Source: an uncultured Flammeovirgaceae bacterium
GTDB lineage: Bacteria; Bacteroidota; Bacteroidia; Cytophagales; Cyclobacteriaceae
NCBI GenBank assembly: GCA_946480685.1
Contig: CAMLLI010000284.1
Span: forward strand, 1 to 6,260
Direction of reading: 5' to 3'
Length of the DNA: 6,260 nt
Made by a program: the position numbers and the translations under genes. This document shows, piece after piece, positions 1 to 6,096 of this stretch (positions within the stretch are counted from its first letter, which is position 1; the number at the start of each line of letters is the position of its first letter). The notes under the pieces were generated by a model. The model had not been told where the DNA came from. It saw only the letters and a list, made by a program, of their open reading frames with translations, and made no database searches.

Positions 1-12
1 GCCGGATTTTTT

Positions 13-195
13 CCAGCAACCAGCAACTTGTAGCCAGCAGCCATTTACACTCGTAGCTCACAGCTAAAAACTCGCAGCTAATTATATATCTTTAAAGTGG
101 CCTCCCGAATGAATTCCCTGCAGCCAGCAGCCAGTAACTAGCAACCCTTAAAGCAACTCGCAGCTAAAAACCAGTAGCTCGCAGCTCTTAAGCAA
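13..195. repeat. Degenerate short-word intergenic repeat tract (CAGC/CAAC/TAGCT words)
   Basis: Nearly all of this gene-free stretch is built from a few recurring words. CTCGCAGCT occurs at 71-79, 157-165 and 178-186, with a one-base variant CTCGTAGCT at 50-58. CAGCTAAAAAC occurs at 61-71 and 161-171. AGCCAGCAGCCA occurs at 32-43 and 122-133. CCAGCAAC occurs at 13-20 and 20-27, with a similar CTAGCAACC at 138-146. CTTAAAGCAA at 147-156 recurs as CTTAAGCAA at 187-195, running into the end of the membrane-protein gene. Because AGCT is its own reverse complement, parts can fold: for example AGCTA 162-166 can pair with TAGCT 175-179. No open reading frame or RNA gene is evident. Similar AGCTGCGAG-like tracts are, from memory, scattered between genes in several Bacteroidota genomes; their role is unknown. 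The alternative is simple low-complexity drift, but exact 9-12 bp copies in under 200 bp argue against chance. Confidence 0.75.
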
Positions 196-1207
196 TGCGT
201 GCTCTTCTCGCAATAATGCTCACTACAATAAGTTGCAGCGCGTGGTACATCATCAGGGGCAGTAGCAATAATCCTGTGGCGGTGTTGTTGTTAAAGAGTA
301 CGCGTGACATAACGGTGCCGTGGACGAGTGATTTTTTTGATCCGCAGAAAACAACGGTGATCGTGTCTTCACGATTGAAGCGAAGTATACGGCAGAGCAG
401 AGTCGTTATTCCGTAAGCAATAAAGAATAATATCAGCATCGCGATGCCGAGTAGTACTAACTCAGGCAGTGTGAGATTATCGAACATCTTTTTCTCGAAT
501 GATTCACAGAAGGCGGTATATACAATGATGAGAATGATTGTCTGATCGAAATACTTCAGTTGCTTTTTATACTTCTCCGCGACATGTCCCCATTTCGGGT
601 TGAGTAAAATTCCGATCACAACGGGTAACAATACCTGCAGCACAAGTTTACCCATAATACTGCCAAGCTCTATATTTTGTGATGAATCGGAGAGTACAAG
701 TCCCATCCACAACGGAGTAATAAATACACCGATGATGCTCGATATACTGGCATTAAATATAGCAGCCGGTATATTTCCTTCTGCCAGCGATACCATCACC
801 ACCGAAGATGAGACAGTGGACGGCAAACTTGCCAGGAAAAAAGTACCGATCCACAACACGTGCCATTGTTCATCGGGCACCAGCATCTTCAGCGGAAACA
901 CAAGTAACGGAAAGAGTATAAATGTACTGGCCTGCACGAGTATGTGAAGCCTCCAGTTACCAAGTCCCTGCTGCAGTTTTTGTTTACTCAGGCGCAAGCC
1001 ATAAAAAAAGAAAATGAGTGAGACACCATAGTTCGCGAGCGATGATAGTGAGAACGTTCCTTCCGCTATACCACCCTGCGGCCACAGGTATGCCAGCAGA
1101 ATCATACCCAGCAATGCCAGTACAAAACCATCCAGCCCGAATCGTTGCAGGAGCAGGAGCGGATTGAATCGTAAGGACATCTCTTTTTTTGTCTCGTGAT
1201 CGTTCAT
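188..1207 (-). CDS. SBF-like (bile acid:sodium symporter superfamily) membrane protein, YfeH/SLC10A7 type
   Basis: A 339-residue inner-membrane protein with about ten predicted hydrophobic segments, roughly residues 26-42, 58-71, 86-107, 115-128, 131-143, 147-170, 183-202, 222-236, 247-271 and 310-332. Family hallmarks are the SLPSTVSSSVVM stretch and FNASISS (about 127-157), which match the first crossover region, and FCGSKKSLVHG (287-297), which matches the second. Length suits the SBF-like family that includes bacterial YfeH, yeast Rch1 and human SLC10A7. In yeast and humans, relatives influence calcium homeostasis; the bacterial substrate is not established, so bile-acid transport should not be assumed. 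The start at 1207 has no Shine-Dalgarno sequence. Met10 (1178-1180), directly preceded by an A-rich AAAAAAAGAG, is a plausible alternative start. The gene is divergent from the GH95 gene, and its stop codon sits inside the last copy of the left-hand repeat tract. Confidence 0.85.
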   Translation of the reverse strand: MNDHETKKEMSLRFNPLLLLQRFGLDGFVLALLGMILLAYLWPQGGIAEGTFSLSSLANYGVSLIFFFYGLRLSKQKLQQGLGNWRLHILVQASTFILFPLLVFPLKMLVPDEQWHVLWIGTFFLASLPSTVSSSVVMVSLAEGNIPAAIFNASISSIIGVFITPLWMGLVLSDSSQNIELGSIMGKLVLQVLLPVVIGILLNPKWGHVAEKYKKQLKYFDQTIILIIVYTAFCESFEKKMFDNLTLPELVLLGIAMLILFFIAYGITTLLCRILRFNREDTITVVFCGSKKSLVHGTVMSRVLFNNNTATGLLLLPLMMYHALQLIVVSIIARRARIA

Positions 1208-1340
1208 GCATGCAATAAATACCGAAGAAAATATTTTTCAAAAATCACACCGATAAAAGAAAAGTTTGCCGGTCTGTTTTATCTTCACGGCCCGAGTTAC
1301 CCGGATTTTGCAATAATTTATAGTTAATATTCATCCCTTT
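1208..1340. promoter_or_regulatory. Divergent spacer between the SBF-like and GH95 genes
   Basis: This 133-bp spacer must hold the promoters for both divergent genes. The part next to the minus-strand gene is AT-rich and contains nested palindromes: AAAATATTTT at 1228-1237 and ATTTTT-C-AAAAAT at 1233-1245, plus TGCATGCA at 1207-1214 touching the start codon. On the minus strand, GATTTTTG (1246 to 1239) matches five of the six fixed bases of the Bacteroidota -7 consensus TAnnTTTG, but no -33 TTTG lies at the expected spacing. On the plus strand, TATCTTCA at 1280-1287 is a weaker partial match. I cannot assign either promoter with confidence. No Shine-Dalgarno sequence precedes the ATG at 1341, as is usual in this phylum. 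Confidence 0.35.
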
Positions 1341-3821
1341 ATGAAAAAAAATCATTACGTCCGGTATAGTGTCGTGTTGATGGTGAGCCTGTTTGTATGC
1401 TTGTCTGCCGCTGCACAACAAAATACTTCCCTGAAACTTTGGTATGATAAACCTGCTGTGAAGTGGGAGGAAGCATTGCCACTTGGTAACGGACGCCTGG
1501 GCACGATGCTCTACGGTAATCCTCAAAAAGAAGAGCTTCAGTTAAATGAAGGTACTATATGGGCGGGCGGTCCGAACAACAACATCAACCCGGCTATTGC
1601 TGCATATATACCCCAGATACGTCAGTTGCTGGCTGAAGGTAAATATGCCGAAGCTCAGGCACTGGCTGATAAGAATGTTAAATCATTGAATGATGGTATG
1701 CCGTACCAACCGGCCGGTAATTTGTTCATGGAGTTTGCTCCGTATAAAAATATATCCGAGTACTATCGTGATCTCAACATCGAAGATGCTGTAGCAACGG
1801 TTTCGTATCGTGCAGACGGGATAAAGTATAAACGCGAAGTATTTACTTCCTTTACCGACCAGGTAATTATTGTTCGCCTTACGGCCGATAAACCCGGAAG
1901 CATTACGTGTAAGCTGTCGTTAAAAAGTCCGCAGAAGCATGCGGTGAGTTACGAGAAGAATACATTATTGTTAACCGGTGTTACGGGTGACCACGAAGGT
2001 GTAAAAGGCGCTGTTGAATTTGAAGGACAGTTTCAAGTATTGAATGAGGGTGGTAAAGTTGCCGTTGATTCCTCCGGCATCGCCATTACCAAAGCAAACG
2101 CGGCTATGGTATATATATCTATTGCTACGAACTTCAAGAACTATCGCGACATCAGTGCGGATGAGCATGCACGTGCTTCGCAGTATTTACAATCTGCACT
2201 GCGCAAGAAGTATACTACAGCATTAACTGATCATAAGAACTTCTACAAAAAATATTTTAACCGTGTAACGCTTAACCTCGGTGCTACTGCATCGGTTCAG
2301 AAACCGACTGACCAGCGCCTCGCTGCATTTGCAATGTCTAACGATCCACACCTGGCAGCGCTATATTTTCAGTACGGTCGTTACCTGCTGATCTGCGGCT
2401 CACAACCCGGTGGACAACCCACTACACTGCAAGGTATATGGAACCATCACATGACACCTCCGTGGGACAGTAAATATACCATCAACATTAACACGGAGAT
2501 GAACTACTGGCCAGCCGAAGTAACGAACCTCAGCGAGCTGCATGATCCGCTCTTTAAAATGCTCGATGATCTTTCGCATACCGGGCAGGAGAGTGCTGTC
2601 AAGACGTATGGTGCACGTGGCTGGGTATGTCACCACAATACAGATCTCTGGCGCGTTACCGATCCGGTGGATGGAGCACACTCGTGGGGCATGTGGCCGA
2701 TGGGCGGTGCATGGTTATCACAGCATCTATGGGAGCACTATATGTTTACCGGTGATGTTGATTTCCTCGAACAATATTATCACGTGCTGAAAGGAGCAAG
2801 TCGTTTCTTTGCCGATGTATTGCAGGAAGACAAAGAGCATCATTGGTTGGTGGTAAGTCCTTCGGTATCTCCGGAGAATACCTATAAATACAATGAGACA
2901 CAGAAAGCATCGATCACAGCGGGTGCCACGATGGATAACCAGTTGCTCTTCGATCTGTTTGGTCGCACGATAAAAGCTGCTGATATACTCAAGGTTGATA
3001 AAGCTTTCGCGGATTCATTGAAAGAGATTCGTTCCAAGCTTGCACCGATGCAGATCGGTAAACATGGTCAGTTACAGGAGTGGCTTCACGATTGGGACAA
3101 TCCGGAAGACAAGCACCGTCACGTTTCACATCTATATGGACTCTATCCGAGCAACCAGATATCACCTTATCGAAATCCGGAATTATTCCGGGCTGCTAAA
3201 AATACATTGATCCAACGCGGAGATGTTTCTACCGGATGGTCCATGGGCTGGAAAGTAAATTTCTGGGCGCGTCTGCAAGATGGCAATCATGCATTCAAAC
3301 TTATCACCGATCAACTTAAACCTGTTGGGACCAACGAAGGTGGTGGCGGTACTTATCCGAATTTATTTGATGCACATCCTCCGTTCCAGATCGATGGTAA
3401 CTATGGATGTACTTCCGGTATAGCAGAAATGTTTGTGCAGTCGCACGATGGTGCGTTGCATATACTCCCTGCTTTGCCGGATGCGTGGAAAGATGGTGAA
3501 GTAAGAGGACTTGTAGCACGTGGTGGTTTTGAAGTAGATATTGTATGGAAAGAAAAGCAGATCACCAGTTTGAAAGTACGTTCGAAGCTCGGTGGTGTCT
3601 GCAGACTTCGCGTGCATCAACCTTTAAAAGCGAATGGTAATTTTACATTGAAGGAAGCAACAGGCGAGAATGTAAATCCATTTTACGCTGTAGAAAATGT
3701 AAAGACTCCGATTGTTTCGCCACAGGCGCAGACACAACTTGGCAAAATAGAATTGCAGGCAAGTCTGCTGTATGATGTTGCAACAGAGGCCGGTACGGTA
3801 TATACATTTGTTCCGTTCTAA
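1341..3821 (+). CDS. Secreted glycoside hydrolase family 95 (alpha-L-fucosidase / alpha-L-galactosidase)
   Basis: An 826-residue exported enzyme expected to release terminal alpha-linked L-fucose or L-galactose from plant or host glycans by an inverting mechanism. Residues 1-25 form a signal peptide (basic KKNHYVR, hydrophobic core, cleavage likely after AAA before QQ). Cys20 lies in LFVC, which is a poor lipobox, so a soluble periplasmic or secreted protein is favoured. Next come an N-terminal beta domain (about 31-270, with EEALPLGNGRLG), an alpha/alpha barrel (about 290-690) and a C-terminal beta domain. GH95 signatures are QPTTLQGIWN (360-368), NINTEMNYWPAE (382-393), SPSVSPENTY (506-515), HVSHLYGLYPSNQ (594-606) and IDGNYG (684-689). 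By position, Asn382 and Asn384 match the water-activating pair of bifidobacterial AfcA, Glu512 the general acid and Asp685 the supporting acid; this is from recollection, not an alignment. Thr380 may favour L-galactose. No SusC/SusD genes adjoin. Confidence 0.92.
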   Translation: MKKNHYVRYSVVLMVSLFVCLSAAAQQNTSLKLWYDKPAVKWEEALPLGNGRLGTMLYGNPQKEELQLNEGTIWAGGPNNNINPAIAAYIPQIRQLLAEGKYAEAQALADKNVKSLNDGMPYQPAGNLFMEFAPYKNISEYYRDLNIEDAVATVSYRADGIKYKREVFTSFTDQVIIVRLTADKPGSITCKLSLKSPQKHAVSYEKNTLLLTGVTGDHEGVKGAVEFEGQFQVLNEGGKVAVDSSGIAITKANAAMVYISIATNFKNYRDISADEHARASQYLQSALRKKYTTALTDHKNFYKKYFNRVTLNLGATASVQKPTDQRLAAFAMSNDPHLAALYFQYGRYLLICGSQPGGQPTTLQGIWNHHMTPPWDSKYTININTEMNYWPAEVTNLSELHDPLFKMLDDLSHTGQESAVKTYGARGWVCHHNTDLWRVTDPVDGAHSWGMWPMGGAWLSQHLWEHYMFTGDVDFLEQYYHVLKGASRFFADVLQEDKEHHWLVVSPSVSPENTYKYNETQKASITAGATMDNQLLFDLFGRTIKAADILKVDKAFADSLKEIRSKLAPMQIGKHGQLQEWLHDWDNPEDKHRHVSHLYGLYPSNQISPYRNPELFRAAKNTLIQRGDVSTGWSMGWKVNFWARLQDGNHAFKLITDQLKPVGTNEGGGGTYPNLFDAHPPFQIDGNYGCTSGIAEMFVQSHDGALHILPALPDAWKDGEVRGLVARGGFEVDIVWKEKQITSLKVRSKLGGVCRLRVHQPLKANGNFTLKEATGENVNPFYAVENVKTPIVSPQAQTQLGKIELQASLLYDVATEAGTVYTFVPF

Positions 3822-3842
3822 AACACGGGAATTTTCTTTGCG

Positions 3843-3850
3843 TATTTTTG
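3843..3850 (+). promoter_or_regulatory. Candidate Bacteroidota -7 promoter element for the M3 peptidase gene
   Basis: TATTTTTG matches the TAnnTTTG -7 consensus of the Bacteroidota primary sigma factor at every fixed base. It lies in the 63-bp gap after the GH95 stop codon and 34 nt before the ATG at 3885, giving a likely leader of a little under 30 nt. No TTTG -33 box is found about 19 nt upstream; the nearest, at 3807-3810, is too far away (32 nt). The T-rich setting makes chance matches fairly likely. If real, it lets the peptidase be transcribed independently of the GH95 gene, in keeping with their unrelated functions. Confidence 0.4.
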
Positions 3851-3884
3851 ATTTACTATTGTATCAAAACGAATTGAAACCATT

Positions 3885-5606
3885 ATGACAGCGATATCGA
3901 TACCCACACGACCACAACGTAAATTTTTACCGGAATCTTTTACAGTTACAACCTGGGAAGCATTGAAGCCTTACTTCGATGCTTTGTTAAACCGTGATCT
4001 CAGTTCTCAGGGTGATCTCAAACAATGGTTTCGCGATCGCAGTGAACTGGAGTCCGTGATCTCGGAAGATCTCGCGTGGCGCTATATCCGCATGACCTGC
4101 TATACCGAGAACGAAGACTATAACAAAGCATACCAGGATTTTATTCACAACATTCAGCCACAGGTAGCACCGGTGGCCGATCAGTTAAATAAGAAAGCAG
4201 CAGCATCACCACACCTCGATGCACTCGCGAAGGAAGAAGGATATGATATCATGATCCGTAACCTGAAAAAAGAGATCGAGATCTTCCGCGAAGAGAACGT
4301 GCCGCTATATACCGAGATCAGCACGGAAGCGCAGAAGTATGCGCAGTTATCCGGTGCCATGACGATCGAGTGGGAGGGCAAAGAAGTTACGCTGCAACAG
4401 GCTTCGGTTGTGTTGATGGATACCGATCGTAAGAAACGCGAAGAAGTATATAGAAAGATAAACAGTCGCAGGTTACAGGATAAAGATACACTCGATGCGT
4501 TGTTCTCGAAGCTAATTACTTTGAGACACCAGGTATCGGTAAATGCAGGCTTCGCGAATTTCAGAGACTATATGTTCAAGTCGCTCGGACGATTTGACTA
4601 TACACCGCAGGACTGCTTCAACTTTCACAATGCTATACAAAGTGAAGTTGTGCCGTTGCTGAACGACTTTGCACACGAGCGTAAAAATGCGATGAAGGTT
4701 GATGCGCTGCGTCCGTGGGATAAAGCGGTTGATCCGGAAGGACGCGCGGCACTGAAACCCTTTACCAACGGACAAGAGCTGACTGAAAAAACAATTGAAG
4801 TGTTCAAGCGACTTGATCCGTTCCTCGGGCAGTGTCTCTCCATCATGAAAGAGATGGGACACCTTGACCTGGAATCCCGGAAGGGTAAAGCACCAGGCGG
4901 CTATAATTACCCGTTGTCAGAAATAGGTGTGCCGTTCATTTTTATGAATGCAACATCAACGCTGCGCGATATGGTAACGATCATGCACGAAGGTGGCCAT
5001 GCGATTCATAACTTCTTAACCCGCGATCTGGAGTTGAACGATTTCAAATCAACACCATCTGAAGTAGCAGAGCTTGCTTCCATGTCGATGGAGTTGATCT
5101 CCATGGATCATTGGGATGTATTCTTTACCAACCCGGAAGAACTGAAGCGTGCGAAACGCGATCATCTCGAAGATTTGATTGAGACATTGCCTTGGGTTGC
5201 CACCATCGACAAGTATCAGCACTGGCTATACGAACATGCGAATCATACTGCAGCAGACCGCAAGGCCGAGTGGAATAAAATATTCGATCAGTTTGCAGAC
5301 ACCGTTACGGATTGGAACGGCTTGCAGGAAGCAAAAGATTACCTGTGGCAAAAGCAGTTACACCTCTTCGAAGTACCGTTCTACTATATCGAGTATGGTA
5401 TGGCACAACTCGGAGCGATTGCTGTATGGAGAAATTTCCGAAACGATCCCGTGAAAGGTTTACAGGGATATCAGAATGCGTTGAAGCTTGGCTACCTGCG
5501 CTCTATACCGGAGATCTATAAAGCAGCCGGTATAAAATTCGATTTCAGCAGAGCCTATATAAAAGAGCTGATGGACTTTGTAAAAGCAGAGCTGGCAAAG
5601 ATATAG
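3885..5606 (+). CDS. M3-family zinc oligoendopeptidase
   Basis: A 573-residue cytosolic metallopeptidase (clan MA, family M3, of the oligoendopeptidase F-like branch) expected to cut short peptides, so probably a role in peptide turnover. The zinc motif HEGGH lies at 368-372, with His368 and His372 as ligands and Glu369 as catalytic base. The third ligand is most likely Glu396 in PSEVAELASMSME (391-403), 24 residues after His372, close to the thimet oligopeptidase spacing. The C-terminal YYIEYGMAQLGA (500-511) matches the tyrosine-rich segment that contacts substrate and transition state in this family. The N-terminal half is helical and charged, as in other M3 enzymes, and there is no signal peptide or membrane segment. 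Length is close to PepF (about 600). The start ATG has no Shine-Dalgarno sequence but follows a good -7 box. The stop codon abuts the stop codon of the convergent marR gene. Confidence 0.93.
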   Translation: MTAISIPTRPQRKFLPESFTVTTWEALKPYFDALLNRDLSSQGDLKQWFRDRSELESVISEDLAWRYIRMTCYTENEDYNKAYQDFIHNIQPQVAPVADQLNKKAAASPHLDALAKEEGYDIMIRNLKKEIEIFREENVPLYTEISTEAQKYAQLSGAMTIEWEGKEVTLQQASVVLMDTDRKKREEVYRKINSRRLQDKDTLDALFSKLITLRHQVSVNAGFANFRDYMFKSLGRFDYTPQDCFNFHNAIQSEVVPLLNDFAHERKNAMKVDALRPWDKAVDPEGRAALKPFTNGQELTEKTIEVFKRLDPFLGQCLSIMKEMGHLDLESRKGKAPGGYNYPLSEIGVPFIFMNATSTLRDMVTIMHEGGHAIHNFLTRDLELNDFKSTPSEVAELASMSMELISMDHWDVFFTNPEELKRAKRDHLEDLIETLPWVATIDKYQHWLYEHANHTAADRKAEWNKIFDQFADTVTDWNGLQEAKDYLWQKQLHLFEVPFYYIEYGMAQLGAIAVWRNFRNDPVKGLQGYQNALKLGYLRSIPEIYKAAGIKFDFSRAYIKELMDFVKAELAKI

Positions 5607-5616
5607 TCAGCTCCGC
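5586..5616. terminator. Candidate bidirectional hairpin spanning the two abutting stop codons
   Basis: GAGCTG (5589-5594) pairs perfectly with CAGCTC (5608-5613), and after one A/C mismatch the stem extends by GC (5586-5587) with GC (5615-5616). The loop is about 13 nt and holds the peptidase stop (5604-5606); the marR stop is at 5607-5609. On the minus strand the stem is followed at once by TTTTA (5585 to 5581), a plausible U-tract. On the plus strand only a short TTT (5619-5621) follows. There is no other space for a terminator between the convergent genes. The stem is modest and lies in coding sequence, so it may be fortuitous. Confidence 0.35.
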
Positions 5617-6053
5617 GCTTTATCGAGCAGTTCACTCAGCAGGGCCGCATCTTCATCGGAGAGCGCGAGTATAGCATCGAACTCCTCCTGCCGGGTGTCA
5701 ATCTCTTCCAGCATGTCCAAACCGCTTTGCGATATAAATATATCGGTAGCGCGTTTGTCCAACGGACTCGGGCGTTTTTCGATCAGCTTCTTCAACTCAA
5801 GCCGGTCGAGCAGGCGCGATACATCCGAGTTCTTATCCATCATACGCGATTTAATGGCAGTACCCGATATACCATTCGGGTATTGTCCTTTTAAGATGCG
5901 CAGTATATTAAACTGCTGCAGTGTAATTCCATACGGCTTAAAAAAATTCTGATACCGATCAACGATCCAGTGTGACGTAAAGATCACGTTGATGATGGCG
6001 CGTTGCATCGCGTTACGGAATTTTGGCTGACTGATTTCTTCCTCGATTTTCAT
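5607..6053 (-). CDS. MarR-family winged-helix transcriptional regulator
   Basis: A 148-residue DNA-binding regulator of typical MarR length. The N-terminal helix (about 11-38) would form the dimer interface; GITLQQFNILRILKG (42-56) matches the opening of the winged-helix domain, SGTAIKSRMM (63-72) the first helix of the helix-turn-helix, and NSDVSRLLDRLELKKLI (75-91) the recognition helix. The beta-wing follows (about 92-108), with the family DxR motif at Asp99-Lys100-Arg101. C-terminal helices (109-147) complete the dimer domain. It probably acts as a ligand- or redox-responsive repressor, though the signal cannot be read from sequence; the chain has no cysteine, which argues against direct thiol oxidation sensing. 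It follows a yceI gene by 36 bp on the same strand, so co-transcription and control of yceI are likely. A palindrome just upstream is a candidate operator. No Shine-Dalgarno sequence precedes the ATG. Confidence 0.9.
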   Translation of the reverse strand: MKIEEEISQPKFRNAMQRAIINVIFTSHWIVDRYQNFFKPYGITLQQFNILRILKGQYPNGISGTAIKSRMMDKNSDVSRLLDRLELKKLIEKRPSPLDKRATDIFISQSGLDMLEEIDTRQEEFDAILALSDEDAALLSELLDKARS

Positions 6054-6073
6054 AGTACTGCTGATTTACTTTT

Positions 6074-6096
6074 GCAGAACGATTTTTCGTTACTGC
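6074..6096. promoter_or_regulatory. Near-perfect palindrome, candidate MarR operator
   Basis: The 23-nt element reads, on the plus strand, GCAG (6074-6077), AACGA (6078-6082), a TTTT centre, TCGTT (6087-6091), one unpaired A, then CTGC (6093-6096). All nine base pairs in the two arms are exact, with a single bulge. It overlaps the yceI stop codon (6090-6092) and ends 21 nt before the marR start. MarR dimers usually bind palindromes of about this size near their own genes, so autoregulation is a reasonable inference. No T-run follows on the minus strand, so an intrinsic terminator is unlikely; an RNA hairpin tuning expression between yceI and marR is the main alternative. Confidence 0.45.

Noticed and set aside
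1..12. GCCGGATTTTTT at the left edge, looking like the 3' arm and T-tract of an intrinsic terminator
   Set aside because: The matching left arm would lie outside the window, so the hairpin cannot be verified.
13..195. Possible CRISPR array
   Set aside because: Repeated words are only 8-12 bp with irregular spacing, there are no uniform repeats and spacers, and no cas genes are near.
600..947. 115-codon plus-strand reading frame opposite the SBF-like gene
   Set aside because: Its Ser/Thr/Ile-rich composition is what antisense of a hydrophobic membrane protein gives, and the opposite frame has clear family motifs.
1398..1415. Lipoprotein signal with Cys20 in the GH95 protein
   Set aside because: The residue before Cys is Val (LFVC), which does not suit a lipobox, and a good AAA-QQ type I cleavage site follows.
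1971..3620. Several minus-strand reading frames of 60-95 codons inside the GH95 gene
   Set aside because: They lie wholly within a strongly supported gene, resemble no known family and have no promoter or start context; they are shadow frames.
188..3821. SBF-like protein as the sugar importer for the GH95 product
   Set aside because: The SBF-like family is not known to carry sugars, and divergent orientation alone is weak evidence of a functional link.
4512..4862. 116-codon minus-strand reading frame inside the M3 peptidase gene
   Set aside because: It is the antisense shadow of a conserved coding region, with no recognisable domain.
6067..6074. TACTTTTG, a perfect TAnnTTTG -7 match on the plus strand
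   Set aside because: It points into the yceI gene in antisense, no plus-strand gene follows within the window, and no TTTG lies at -33 spacing; most likely chance, though an antisense transcript cannot be excluded.
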